NCBI RefSeq assembly: GCF_036227225.1
Contig: NZ_CP109444.1
Span: 11,327,501-11,391,500 of the forward strand
Direction of reading: 5' to 3'
DNA from: Streptomyces sp. NBC_01478
GTDB taxonomy: Bacteria > Actinomycetota > Actinomycetes > Streptomycetales > Streptomycetaceae
Length of the DNA stretch: 64,000 nt
Position numbers and translations under genes: made by a program
Shown: one piece after another, positions 1 to 8,695 of the stretch
Layout: each line of letters begins with the position of its first letter
Position numbering within the stretch: position 1 is the stretch's first letter
The notes under the pieces: model-generated
The model's input: the letters and a program-made list of their open reading frames with translations, nothing else
Told to the model about the DNA's origin: nothing
Database searches by the model: none

Positions 1-26
1 CCGTCCCCACCCAAGGGAGATGTTCC

Positions 27-920
27 GTGAGCACCGAGCAGCAACAGACCCTCGACGCGATCCTGCGCCAGTCCGCCTTCCCCGTCGGCAGCTCCGTCGA
101 CGAACAGCGGCTCCAGCTCGGCAAGTTGACGTCGGCGCAGCCGCTGCCCCCCGAAATCACCGTGACATCACGCGCGTTGGGCGGTGTCCCCGTCGCCGAG
201 ATCACGGTCGACGGCGTCGAACCCCGGCACGTCGTCCTCTACTTCCACGGCGGCGTCTACGTCCTGGGCGACGCGGCCAGTGCCGCCGGCCTGGCCTCCC
301 AGGTCGGCCGACGGACCGGAGCCAGGGCCTACTCCGTCGACTACCGGCTCGCGCCCGAACACCCGTATCCGGCCGCGGTGGACGACGCGTTCGCCGCCTA
401 CGAAGCCCTCCTGCACGAAGGCGTCATCCCCTCGGACATCGTCTTCGCGGGCGAGTCCGCGGGCGGCGGACTCGCCGTCGCCACCCTGGTCAACGCCCGC
501 GACCACGGGCTGCCCCTGCCGGCCGCCGCCTACGTCATGTCGCCGTACGCCGACCTCACCCTCGCCGGTGCCTCCATCGACACCAAGGGTGCCGCCGATC
601 CGCTGCTCTCCCGGGAACTCCTCGAACCCCGGGTCACCAACTACACGGCGGGACGGGCCCCTTCGCTTCCACTGATCAGCCCCGTCTTCGCCGACCTCAC
701 GGGCCTGCCGCCCCTCCTCATCCAGGTCGGAAGCCACGAGGTCCTCCTCGACGACGCCGTACACCTCGCCCAACAGGCCGCCGCGGCAGACGTGTCGGTC
801 ACCCTGGAGGTCACCCCGGGCGTGCCGCACGTCTTCCAGGCCTACGGCCCGCTCCTCGACGAAGCGAGCGTCGCGCTGGACAGGGCCGGAGAGTTCCTGA
901 CGGCTCGGCTCCGCGGGTGA
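27..920 (+). CDS. HSL-type alpha/beta hydrolase (esterase/lipase)
   Basis: A 297-residue protein of the hormone-sensitive-lipase family, probably a cytoplasmic carboxylesterase acting on small acyl esters. The oxyanion motif HGG is at residues 74-76, the nucleophile elbow GESAGGG places the catalytic Ser at 144, and the likely Asp (242/243, LDD) and His268 (VPHVF) complete the triad. The GTG start is chosen because AGGGAG lies 7-8 nt upstream; an overlapping ATG seven bases earlier is in another frame. It is closely similar along its whole length to the hydrolase at 3841-4761, so the two are tandem paralogues. A GMC oxidoreductase follows 62 nt downstream on the same strand. The substrate cannot be told from sequence. 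Confidence 0.9.
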   Translation: MSTEQQQTLDAILRQSAFPVGSSVDEQRLQLGKLTSAQPLPPEITVTSRALGGVPVAEITVDGVEPRHVVLYFHGGVYVLGDAASAAGLASQVGRRTGARAYSVDYRLAPEHPYPAAVDDAFAAYEALLHEGVIPSDIVFAGESAGGGLAVATLVNARDHGLPLPAAAYVMSPYADLTLAGASIDTKGAADPLLSRELLEPRVTNYTAGRAPSLPLISPVFADLTGLPPLLIQVGSHEVLLDDAVHLAQQAAAADVSVTLEVTPGVPHVFQAYGPLLDEASVALDRAGEFLTARLRG

Positions 921-982
921 CGTCAACTCCCGCGCACCTTCGGTCCGTTCACCAACACCGCCCGTAACAGGAGGAGTTCGTC

Positions 983-2497
983 ATGGCCGACGCACCCGCC
1001 ACCGCCGATGTCGTGGTCGTCGGCGGAGGCTCCGCCGGCGCGGTCCGCGCGGCCCGCCTCAGCCAGGACCCCGCCCGCACGGTCCTGCTGCTCGAAGCCG
1101 GGCACGTCTACGCCGCCGACGCCTACCCGCCCGCCCTGCTCGACGCCGACAGGATCGCGGACCCGGAACACGACTGGGGCTACACCTCACGCGGCACCGA
1201 CCAGGGGTCTCAACTCCCCACCCCACGCGGCAAAGTACTCGGCGGCAGCTCCGCGGTGAACGCCTGCGTCGCGCTGCGCGCCCGCGCCGCCGACTTCGCC
1301 CGGTGGGGCGAGCACGGCGTCGAGGGCTGGTCCTACGACGACGTACTCCCGACCTTCAAACTCCTGGAGAACACCCCCACCGGCGACGACGCCTACCACG
1401 GGCGGACCGGTCCGCTGTCGATCCGGCAGCGCACGGACAGCGAACTGACGCCGTCCCTGCGGGGATTCGTCGAGGCGTCCGTCGCCCACGGCTTCAAGCG
1501 CGTGCACGACTTCAACGGCGCCGAGCAGAACGGCGCCGACGGCTACCCGGTCGACGTCGTCGACGGAGTCCGGCAGAACACGGGCCTCGTCTACCTCACC
1601 GCCGAGGTACGCCGACGCCCCAACCTCACCGTCCGCGGCGACGTGACCATCGACCGCGTGCTGTTCGACGGCGCGGCCGCCACCGGCGTCCTGGCCGCGG
1701 ACGGCACGGTGTACCGGGGGAGCGAAGTCGTCCTCTGCGGCGGCACCTACGGCAGTCCGGCCATCCTGCTGCGCTCCGGCGTCGGACCCGCGGCCGACCT
1801 CACCGCACTGGGCATCCCGGTCGTCGCCGACCTGCCCGTCGGGCAGCGCCTCCAGGACCAGGTGGGCTACTACAACGCCTACGCGCTGGCACCCGGCCAC
1901 CTGGAGATGACCCCCACGGTGGGCTCCCTCCTGTGGACGGCCTCCAGCGAGGCCGCCGCCGACGAACTGGACCTCCACGTCACCGCCACCCACCTGATGG
2001 ACGGCTCCTTCAGCCCCACCGGAGGCGCGATCGTCCTGATGGCCGCCCTCGTCCGGCCCGAGGCGACCGGCACACTGAGACTGGCCGGCCGCGACCCCGA
2101 CGACGCCCCGCTCATCGACGCCCGGTTCCTCGGCACCGACCGCGACGCCCGACGCATGCTCGAAGGCGTCAAACTCGGACGGGCCATCGCTCGGGACCCG
2201 GCCTTCGCGCGGTTCGTCGCGGCGGAGATGACACCCGGCGGCGAGGTGACCGACGACGCATCGCTGTCCCGGATCATCGCCGCGAACCCCGCCATCTACG
2301 GCCACCCCACCTCCACGGCACCGATGGGCGGCTCCGGCGACCCCTGGGCCCTCGTCGACTCCGACGGCGCCGTCAAGGGAGTGGACGGTCTGCGGGTCGT
2401 CGACGCGTCGATCATTCCCGAGGTCCCCTCGTCCACCACGAACGTCACCGTCATCATGGTGGCGGAACACATCTACCGGCGCGTCTACGCCAGTTGA
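983..2497 (+). CDS. GMC-family FAD-dependent oxidoreductase (choline dehydrogenase-like)
   Basis: A 504-residue flavoenzyme that should oxidise an alcohol using FAD. The N-terminal Rossmann motif GGGSAGAVRAARLS starts near residue 14 and an LLEAG element follows. The GMC signature is at GKVLGGSSAVN. The C-terminal catalytic pair is visible as His in YGHPTST and Asn in STTNVT. Length is normal for the family (about 500-560). AGGAGG lies 8-9 nt before the ATG. With the upstream esterase it may form a two-gene unit in which ester cleavage frees an alcohol for oxidation; that link is inference. It ends 10 nt from the convergent membrane-protein gene. Confidence 0.9.
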   Translation: MADAPATADVVVVGGGSAGAVRAARLSQDPARTVLLLEAGHVYAADAYPPALLDADRIADPEHDWGYTSRGTDQGSQLPTPRGKVLGGSSAVNACVALRARAADFARWGEHGVEGWSYDDVLPTFKLLENTPTGDDAYHGRTGPLSIRQRTDSELTPSLRGFVEASVAHGFKRVHDFNGAEQNGADGYPVDVVDGVRQNTGLVYLTAEVRRRPNLTVRGDVTIDRVLFDGAAATGVLAADGTVYRGSEVVLCGGTYGSPAILLRSGVGPAADLTALGIPVVADLPVGQRLQDQVGYYNAYALAPGHLEMTPTVGSLLWTASSEAAADELDLHVTATHLMDGSFSPTGGAIVLMAALVRPEATGTLRLAGRDPDDAPLIDARFLGTDRDARRMLEGVKLGRAIARDPAFARFVAAEMTPGGEVTDDASLSRIIAANPAIYGHPTSTAPMGGSGDPWALVDSDGAVKGVDGLRVVDASIIPEVPSSTTNVTVIMVAEHIYRRVYAS

Positions 2498-2507
2498 CCT
2501 CGGATGG

Positions 2508-3170
2508 TCAGTCCGCCGGGCCCTGCTGCGCGGAGCGGCTCCGCCGCCGGTCGACGACGGTGTCGGCGACCGGTACCACGATCCAGCACAGGTACGCCCA
2601 GTGCGTGACGAGCGAGACCGGGATCGAGACCAGGAAGCCGAGCGCCACCATGCCTATGCCCCGGATGGACCGGGTGAGGACCTCGGGCGGCGTGCCGGCG
2701 CGTTGGAGGCCGTCGCGGCGGACCTCGCGGACCATCAGGATGAACAGGAGACAGGACGCGAACTGCACGGCGGCGTAGAAGACGAACCGGGCCTGGAACG
2801 CTCCCTCGCCGCCGATCACGTCCGTCGCGAACGGGGTGATCACCAACGTGAGCAGCCAGTACATGGTCAGGGCCGTCAACCGGCTGTTGGTCGCCGTGAC
2901 GTAACGGAACACGCGGTGGTGCGAACGCCAGTGGGCGGCGATCACCACGAAACTGATCATGAACGCCAGATAGCTCTCGCGGTGTGACGTGGCCGAGTGC
3001 CACAACTCGGAGTTGGTCGACCCCTCCGGCACCGGCAGTTCCAGAGCCAGCAGCGTGAGCGCGATGGCGACCACCGCGTCCCCGAAGAACGTGAGCCGGT
3101 CACCGGAGACCGCCCGGATCTCCATGTCCTCGTCCTGGGACGGCAGTTCTTGATCAGTCGAGACATCCAT
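2508..3170 (-). CDS. TMEM175/DUF1211-like integral membrane protein
   Basis: About 220 residues with several hydrophobic segments. The first membrane helix carries RLTFFGDAVVAIALTLLALE, which matches the F-[SG]-D-x-V-x-A-I-A-x-T-L-L signature of TMEM175/DUF1211 proteins, some of which are potassium channels. A basic, cytoplasmic C-terminal tail (DRRRSR) follows the last helix. The ATG at 3170 is taken as start; a GTG at 3188 in the same frame is possible and neither has a clear ribosome site. Ion conduction is not shown by the sequence itself. Confidence 0.75.
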   Translation of the reverse strand: MDVSTDQELPSQDEDMEIRAVSGDRLTFFGDAVVAIALTLLALELPVPEGSTNSELWHSATSHRESYLAFMISFVVIAAHWRSHHRVFRYVTATNSRLTALTMYWLLTLVITPFATDVIGGEGAFQARFVFYAAVQFASCLLFILMVREVRRDGLQRAGTPPEVLTRSIRGIGMVALGFLVSIPVSLVTHWAYLCWIVVPVADTVVDRRRSRSAQQGPAD

Positions 3171-3317
3171 GGCAGCAGAGAATGCCACACGTGACGGGGA
3201 CTGGTACTGCTGGTCCTACCCGCACGGCTGGCGACCGGCGCGTGCGGAAGAGGATCATCGGAAGGACAGGGCACGGCCCCGACCGGAGACCGCTGACCGC
3301 GCAGAACGGACCGCCAC

Positions 3318-3785
3318 ATGACCATGGCCTACCTCGCACAGCCCGACCAGCAGCAGAAGCTCGAATGGCTCGACGGCGGCGAGTTCGCCGTCCTCCTGGA
3401 CGCCGCGGCCACCGGCGGACAGTTGACCGTGGGACGGTTCTCCGTCGCCAAGGGCGAGGCACCGCCGTACCACAAGCACACCCGTGAGGACGAGGTCTTC
3501 ATGCTCATCAAGGGGAGTGCGCTGCTGTGGTGCGACGACGAGGAGATGGAGCTGTCGGAGGGCGGCATCGTCTTCCTGCCGCGGAACGTGCCGCACGGCT
3601 ACCGGATCACCTCCGACACGGCCGACCTGCTGATGATCTGCACACCCGGCGGCATCGAGGGCATGTTCCGGCACGCGGGACGTGACCTCACGACCCCGCG
3701 CCCCGAGGGCTTCGAGATCTCGCGGGACATCATGGCCGAGGCCGCCGACCTGTACGGCCAGGTCATCGTCGGCCCGCCCCGCTGA
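3318..3785 (+). CDS. cupin-domain protein (quercetin-dioxygenase-like fold)
   Basis: A single-cupin protein of 155 residues. Cupin motif 1 is at residues 51-66 with metal ligands His52, His54 and Glu59 (PPYHKHTREDEVF), and motif 2 is at 83-96 with His93 (FLPRNVPHGY). All four usual ligands are present, so a metal-dependent dioxygenase or isomerase role is plausible. It lies 55 nt before the esterase paralogue at 3841 on the same strand and may be co-transcribed with it. A second in-frame ATG six bases later is an equally good start. Confidence 0.85.
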   Translation: MTMAYLAQPDQQQKLEWLDGGEFAVLLDAAATGGQLTVGRFSVAKGEAPPYHKHTREDEVFMLIKGSALLWCDDEEMELSEGGIVFLPRNVPHGYRITSDTADLLMICTPGGIEGMFRHAGRDLTTPRPEGFEISRDIMAEAADLYGQVIVGPPR

Positions 3786-3840
3786 CCCACGCCAGGCCCA
3801 CCGCTCCACCGCACCGACCGGAACCACGAAAGGCACCGCC

Positions 3841-4761
3841 ATGTCCCGGCAACAGCGCCAGGCCCTCGACGAGATGCTGCGGCACGGCCCGCTCGACCTC
3901 GGCGGGGACGTCGACCGGCAGCGCGCCCTCTTCCACGACATGATGACGTCCATCCCGCTGCCGCCCGACGTCTCGACCACCGAGGGCGAACTGGGCGGCG
4001 TACCGGTCGTCACCGTCGGGACGCCGGCGAACGACCCGGCGACCGTCCTGCTGTACCTGCACGGTGGCGCGTATGTCATCGGCTCCGCGGCCGACGCCGC
4101 CGGTCTGGCCGCCGAGGTCTCCCGGCGCACCGGTGCGCGCGCCGTCTGCGTCGACTACCGGCTGGCACCCGAGCACCCGTTTCCCGCGGCCGTCGACGAC
4201 GCCCTCGCCGTGTACCGGGCCCTGCTCGACGACGGAGTTCCCAGTTCCGCCATCGCCTTCGTCGGTGAGTCCGCGGGCGGCGGGCTCGTCGCCGCGACAC
4301 TGGTCGCCGCTAAGGACGCGGGGCTGCCCCAGCCCTCCTCGGCCGCGGTCTTCTCCCCGTGGGCCGACCTGACCGTGTCCGGCGACAGCGCGAAGAGCAA
4401 GGCCGACGTCGACGCCTCCCTCACCCCGGAAGGCCTGCGCACCCGTGCCCGCGACTACCTCGGCGACACGGACCCGACCGACCCGCATGCCAGCCCCGTC
4501 TTCGCCGAACTGACCGGCCTCGCGCCCCTGTTCATCCAGGTCGGCTCCTACGAGATCCTCCTGGACGACGCCGTACGGCTGGCAGCGCGCGCCGCCGAGC
4601 ACGACGTCCACGTGGAACTCCAGGTCTGGCCCCAAGTGCCGCACGTCTTCCAGGCGTTCGCCGCGATGCTCGACGAGGGTGCCGCCGCGCTCGACGCCGC
4701 CGGCGCTTTCATCCGGGCCCGGTGGGCCGACGTCGACGCATCGCGCGAAGCCGGCGAGTGA
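3841..4761 (+). CDS. HSL-type alpha/beta hydrolase, paralogue of 27-920
   Basis: A 306-residue esterase with the same architecture as the first gene of the window: HGGA at residues 74-77, GESAGGG with Ser144, LDD at 241-243 and VPHVF with His268. Spacing between catalytic motifs is identical to the paralogue, which points to a recent duplication. GAAAGG lies about 8 nt before the ATG; upstream in-frame codons back to 3682 overlap the cupin gene and are not needed. The substrate is unknown. Confidence 0.9.
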   Translation: MSRQQRQALDEMLRHGPLDLGGDVDRQRALFHDMMTSIPLPPDVSTTEGELGGVPVVTVGTPANDPATVLLYLHGGAYVIGSAADAAGLAAEVSRRTGARAVCVDYRLAPEHPFPAAVDDALAVYRALLDDGVPSSAIAFVGESAGGGLVAATLVAAKDAGLPQPSSAAVFSPWADLTVSGDSAKSKADVDASLTPEGLRTRARDYLGDTDPTDPHASPVFAELTGLAPLFIQVGSYEILLDDAVRLAARAAEHDVHVELQVWPQVPHVFQAFAAMLDEGAAALDAAGAFIRARWADVDASREAGE

Positions 4762-4864
4762 AGTCCGTGGGTGAGGGCGGCGCGTGAGAGTGGGGAGTAA
4801 AGACTCCGCCGTCCGGCGGCTGAACGGCCGTGTGCGGCACGCCAGTTGAACGACAATGTGCTCC

Positions 4865-5755
4865 ATGGCTACGACGAACCACTTCGGCATCGCTCTGCGG
4901 GGGTGGCGCGAGCGGGTGTCGCCGCAGGACAGCGGGCTGGAGGCGGGCGGGGACCGGCGTATCCCCGGGCTGCGCCGGGAGGAACTGGCCGGGCTGGCCG
5001 GCCTGTCGGTCGACTACGTGGTCCGGCTGGAACAGGGCCGCGCTCGCAACCCGTCGGTCCAGGTGGTCACCGCGCTGGCCAGGGCGCTGCGGCTCGAACC
5101 GTCCGAGCGCGACCATCTGTTCCGCTGCGCGCACCTCGCACCGCCCGCGGCCGGGAACGTGTCCTGGCACGTCCCCGCGCGGGTGCACCGGCTGGTGGGT
5201 CAACTGGCGGGCAGTCCCACCGCGGTGTTCGCCGCCGACTGGACCCTCGTGAGCTGGAACGACATGTGGTCCGAGGTGATCGGTGACCCCCGTACGTACG
5301 GCTGGGTCGAGCGCAATCTCGTGGCCGGCATGTTCCGGCCGAGGGGCGTACGGGGACGGGAGCCGATCGCGGCCTGGCCGGTGCGGTCCAGGGCGGGCGA
5401 CGAGGTCGAGGAGGAGGACCTCGTCGCCGACCTGCGGGTGACGGCGGCCGCCCATCCCCATGACGCGCGGCTCGCCGCCTTCGTCGACCGCATGCTGCAC
5501 GACAGCCCGCGCTTCGCCCATCTGTGGTCCAACGGCACCGCGCGCACCCATGTCGGCGACCGCAAGACCGTCGAACATCCCCGGGTGGGCGACCTAGACC
5601 TCGATCTCGACGTCGTGATGGCCGCGGGCACCGACCTCAGGATCGTCACGTACACGGCGGCGACCGGGACGACCGACGCGGAGAAGATGGACGCCCTGCG
5701 GACCGCCTGTCCACGGCAGGCCCGCACCATGTCGCGTACGGGCGGTCCGAGTTGA
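4865..5755 (+). CDS. XRE-family regulator with MmyB-like ligand-binding domain
   Basis: A 296-residue DNA-binding protein. An N-terminal XRE helix-turn-helix (IPGLRREELAGLAGLSVDYV, then VVRLEQGR) is followed by the MmyB-type sensor domain with the typical PTAVFAADWTLVSWN segment. Such proteins are common in Streptomyces, often next to an oxidoreductase or hydrolase whose promoter they control, so the esterase/GMC/cupin genes upstream are candidate targets (inference). An ATG at 4856 would add three residues. It is immediately followed by the cobalamin riboswitch. Confidence 0.85.
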   Translation: MATTNHFGIALRGWRERVSPQDSGLEAGGDRRIPGLRREELAGLAGLSVDYVVRLEQGRARNPSVQVVTALARALRLEPSERDHLFRCAHLAPPAAGNVSWHVPARVHRLVGQLAGSPTAVFAADWTLVSWNDMWSEVIGDPRTYGWVERNLVAGMFRPRGVRGREPIAAWPVRSRAGDEVEEEDLVADLRVTAAAHPHDARLAAFVDRMLHDSPRFAHLWSNGTARTHVGDRKTVEHPRVGDLDLDLDVVMAAGTDLRIVTYTAATGTTDAEKMDALRTACPRQARTMSRTGGPS

Positions 5756-5764
5756 GGGGTGCGG

Positions 5765-5935
5765 ATGAACCGGTTGCTCCGGTTTGTTGCGCTCCCCAGA
5801 CCTCCCGCGGGGGAAGTCCGGTGAGAGTCCGGCGCTGACCCGCGACGGTGTGCGTGGCGACCCCGGTCGTCGCGCGAGTCCGATCGTCCGTGGGTGGTGC
5901 GACCCGTTGACTGCTCGCCGTGGACTGCGAGAGGG
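5765..5935 (+). promoter_or_regulatory. cobalamin (B12) riboswitch
   Basis: The segment at 5807-5855 has the conserved cobalamin-riboswitch core: GGGGGAAGTCCGGTG, then GAGAGTCCGGCGCTG, then ACCCGCGACGGTGTG, which fits the consensus GGGAA..CCGGTGARARTCCGG.GC.G.CCCGC.AC.GT. A possible degenerate B12 box follows near 5876-5900. The next gene is a FecCD-type permease, the usual target for vitamin B12 or cobalt-complex uptake. Outer boundaries are approximate. Confidence 0.75.
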
Positions 5936-6016
5936 GACCGAGCGGCCGGCACGGTCGTCCGGGCTGTCTCCTCGATCGAGGCTCACCAGGCGGCCCCGGG
6001 TGAAGGACCGCCGATC

Positions 6017-6385
6017 GTGCGCCGAATACCCCTGCCGCCCTTGCTGCTCGGGCTTGTGCTCCTGCTCTGTGCGTCCCTGTTGTGCGGGGTCGGTCTCGGC
6101 GCCGCCGGGATCGGCACGGGGAACCTGTTCCGGTACCTGTGGGCCGGTGTCACCGGCGGGACCGTGCACTCCACCGACGCGGCCGCCTACACCGTCGTCT
6201 GGGAGATCCGGCTGCCGCGCGTCGTGCTCGCGGCCGTCGTCGGGGCGGGACTCTCGTCCGTCGGCGTGGCCGTGCAGGCCATGGTCCGCGACGCGCTCGC
6301 CGATCCCTTCGTGCTGGGCATCTCTTCGGGTGCGGCGGTGGGCGCCAACGCCGTCATCCTGCTGGGCGCGTTCGCGGGCGCCCCG
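6017..6385 (+). pseudogene. FecCD/BtuC-family ABC permease, 3'-truncated
   Basis: A GTG start with GAAGGA 9 nt upstream opens a FecCD permease. An N-terminal membrane helix is followed by the conserved stretches RLPRVVLAAVVGAGLSSVG, VQAMVRDALADPFVLG and ISSGAAVGANAVILLG. Homology stops near 6385, after about 120 of the usual 330-350 residues; the frame then runs to 6490 through antisense of a neighbouring lipoprotein gene. With the riboswitch upstream this was probably the permease of a B12 or corrinoid importer. No ATPase or binding-protein gene is nearby, so the operon has been cut and uptake by this locus is lost. Confidence 0.8.
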
Positions 6386-6920
6386 TCAGACGCTCACCCG
6401 GCCGCTGCGTCTGCTCCGTGCAGTCGAGGTCCTCCTCCAGCATCCGGGCCTGTTCCCACGAAGCGTCCAGCGCGGTGCGGTGCACGGTGACCGTCGCCGA
6501 CAGCCGCACGGCTCCCTTCGCGCCGGCGGCGGGCACCTGGAAGTGCCGGGTCAGCGTGGCCAGCGCGTCCCCGGGCAACGGCTCCAGCCGCCACAGACAG
6601 TCGTCGCCCAGCACCGCCCACTGTCCGGGGTCGCTCTCGTACGGCGTCGCCCGCGCCACGCCGGTCCCGAACAACTCCGGCCCGGAGATGACCCGTTCGA
6701 TCAGCATCCGGGCCTGCGCGGCGGTCTTCGGCTCCTTGCCCGGATCGGTCTCCGGGGTCGCCGACGCGGCAGACTGCGCGTCTGCGGTAGGGGCGCTGCT
6801 CCGGGACGCCCCGGACGTCGTCGACGGCGACGCGGAACCATCACCTCCCGTGCACCCCAGGACCAGCGCCCCGCAGACCGCCGCCACCCCGCCGACACGC
6901 ACTGCTCTGGCATACGCCAC
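6386..6920 (-). pseudogene. sensor-type lipoprotein, 3'-truncated at the permease junction
   Basis: A GTG at 6920 with GAGGGGG 8 nt upstream gives a lipoprotein signal peptide ending in LVLGC (Cys23), then a Ser/Thr/Ala-rich linker and the start of a globular domain that resembles the PknH-like extracellular or sensor lipoproteins of actinomycetes (LIERVISGPELFG, CLWRLEPLPG, LDCTEQTQRPGERLTG). The frame runs straight into the antisense of the truncated permease at about 6386, so the C-terminal part is missing. Exported and membrane-anchored if expressed. The family assignment is moderate; the truncation is inferred from the abrupt loss of lipoprotein-like sequence at the junction. Confidence 0.6.
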
Positions 6921-7106
6921 GACGTCGCCCCCTCTTCGGCCTGTCGTGCGGCCGAACCCATGCCCGTACCGATGCGCTCGGTCACGGGACGGTCCCCCGC
7001 CCTCCGCTTCTGTTTCCGGCTTCGCACAGGATGCGTACAGACACGTCGATCGTAGAGCCGGGCTCCTCAACTCCCGCTGGTCGAGGCGAAGTTCGCGGCG
7101 GCGCGC

Positions 7107-7973
7107 TCACCTGGCGAGTTCGGTCGACTCGTCGAGTTGCGTCAGCTTCTGCGGATTGCGCACCACGTAGATCGTGGTGACCCGGCCGTCCTCCACCACG
7201 AGACTGATCGCGGACGGCTCGCCGTCGACCTCCATCAGGCCCGCCGGCTCACCGTTGAGCCACACGGGCAAGGTGTCGAACGCGGCCACCGACCGATGCG
7301 CGCGGGCAAGGATCGGCGCCACCAGCTCGGCCCCGTGGATCGGGGCGAGCGCGGCGGCGACCACCCCGCCGCCGTCGGTCACCAGCACCACGTCCGGCGC
7401 CATCACCTCCAGCAGCTCCTGCAACTGCCCGGTCCGCAGCGCCCGCAGGAACCGCTCCACCACGGCCTGCTGCTCCGACCGGCTCACCCGCACCCGCGGC
7501 CGCCGCGCCGCCACATGCTCCCGGGCCCGCCGCGCGACCTGTCGTACGGCGGCCGCGGACTTCCCGACGACCTCGGCGATCTCGCCGTACGGCAGCTCGA
7601 AGACCTCGCGCAGCACGAACACCGCCCGCTCCGTGGGCCCGAGCGTCTCCAGTACGGTCAGCATCGCGAGCGAGACGTTCTCCGCGAGCTCGACGTCCTC
7701 GGCCACATCGGGACTGGTCAGCAACGGTTCCGGCAGCCACTCGCCCACATACTCCTCGCGGCGGCGCGACACCGTGCGCAGCCGGTTGAGCGCCTGCCGG
7801 GTGACGAGCCGGACGAGGTACGAGCGCGGGTCCCGCACCTGTGACCGGTCGACGTCGGCCCACCGCAGCCAGGACTCCTGCAGCACGTCCTCCGCGTCGG
7901 CCGCCGACCCGAGCATCTCGTAGGCGACGGTGAACAGCAGGCTGCGGTGGGCGACGAACGGGTCCTGGATCAT
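7107..7973 (-). CDS. ECF41-type (SigJ-like) sigma factor with SnoaL-like C-terminal domain
   Basis: A 288-residue ECF sigma factor. Region 2 (residues 1-70) includes LGSAADAEDVLQESWLRW, then comes the ECF41 linker GEWLPEPL, then region 4 (LGPTERAVFVLREVFELPY...). A fused SnoaL_2/NTF2-like domain of about 120 residues ends in VVRNPQKL, matching the NPDKL element known to control ECF41 activity in cis instead of an anti-sigma factor. It follows the carboxymuconolactone-decarboxylase gene with an ATGA overlap, the classic ECF41 operon, and is presumably transcribed from the TGTCACA-type promoter at 8601-8627, which would be autoregulation. Confidence 0.92.
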   Translation of the reverse strand: MIQDPFVAHRSLLFTVAYEMLGSAADAEDVLQESWLRWADVDRSQVRDPRSYLVRLVTRQALNRLRTVSRRREEYVGEWLPEPLLTSPDVAEDVELAENVSLAMLTVLETLGPTERAVFVLREVFELPYGEIAEVVGKSAAAVRQVARRAREHVAARRPRVRVSRSEQQAVVERFLRALRTGQLQELLEVMAPDVVLVTDGGGVVAAALAPIHGAELVAPILARAHRSVAAFDTLPVWLNGEPAGLMEVDGEPSAISLVVEDGRVTTIYVVRNPQKLTQLDESTELAR

Positions 7974-8554
7974 GCCGTCGACGCTACGTCGGCTCCGGCG
8001 TGCTCCGTCCGGAGGACCGGTGGAATCGCGCACGAGTCCGCGTAGCCCTGAGAGGTGATCCCGTGCGCGGTGTTGCACCTGGCCGCCATGTTGGCGAAGC
8101 CGATGAACACGGTGAGTTCGACCAGCGCCGCCGGGCCGAGCCGGTCGAGCAGGCTCTTCGACAGGGCGTCGGTCACGGTCGGCGGTGTGCTCGTCATGGC
8201 CTCCGCGTAGGCGAGCACGTCCCGCTCCAGCGGCGTGAACACCTCCGACTGCCGCCAGCGCGGCACCTCGCTCGCCTTGGGCAGGTCCAGGTTCTGGTTC
8301 AGCGCCTGGAAGTAGGTGATGTCGAGGCACCAACTGCAGCCGACCTGTGCGGCGACGGCCATGTGCGCGAACGTCTTCAGACTCGCGTCGGCCGCGTCCC
8401 ACGTGCCCACCTTGGCCGAGAACTCCTGGTTGGCCGCAGCGAGTTCGGGGTTGTTCCACAGCACTTCGACGGGCTCGGGAACGGCCCCGAGCTGCTTGAT
8501 CAGGTTCTCCCGCAGCGCGGCGGGAAGCTCGGCCTTCGGAACGCGAAGTGTCAC
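7970..8554 (-). CDS. carboxymuconolactone decarboxylase / AhpD-like protein (ECF41 partner)
   Basis: A 194-residue member of the CMD/AhpD fold. The active-site region is AAQVGCSWCLDITYFQA, with the CxxC pair intact but no His four residues later, as in many ECF41-linked homologues. GTG at 8554 is preceded by GGAGAA; the longer frame to 8605 lacks a ribosome site. The stop overlaps the sigma factor start (ATGA), so the two are translationally coupled. COE-type genes (CMD, oxidoreductase or epimerase) are the known direct targets of ECF41 sigma factors. A thiol-peroxidase-like or redox role is likely; the substrate is unknown. Confidence 0.88.
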   Translation of the reverse strand: MTLRVPKAELPAALRENLIKQLGAVPEPVEVLWNNPELAAANQEFSAKVGTWDAADASLKTFAHMAVAAQVGCSWCLDITYFQALNQNLDLPKASEVPRWRQSEVFTPLERDVLAYAEAMTSTPPTVTDALSKSLLDRLGPAALVELTVFIGFANMAARCNTAHGITSQGYADSCAIPPVLRTEHAGADVASTA

Positions 8555-8600
8555 GGTGTTCTCCTTGGTCTGTGCGCCAGGTCGGCGGCTCGGACATGAA

Positions 8601-8627
8601 GACACCGGCGGGCTCGCGGATGTGACA
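8601..8627 (-). promoter_or_regulatory. ECF41-type promoter for the CMD-sigma operon
   Basis: On the minus strand TGTCACA (8627-8621), 16 nt, then TGTC (8604-8601). It ends 46 nt before the GTG of the CMD gene. It fits the ECF41/SigJ promoter pattern (-35 TGTCACA, -10 CGTC) and the other sites in this window. Confidence 0.65.
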
Positions 8628-8695
8628 CCGGGACGAAGATCGGCAAAGGCCCGTCAGGACGACTGACGCCCCCGGCTCGGGGTACTCACCGCTCC

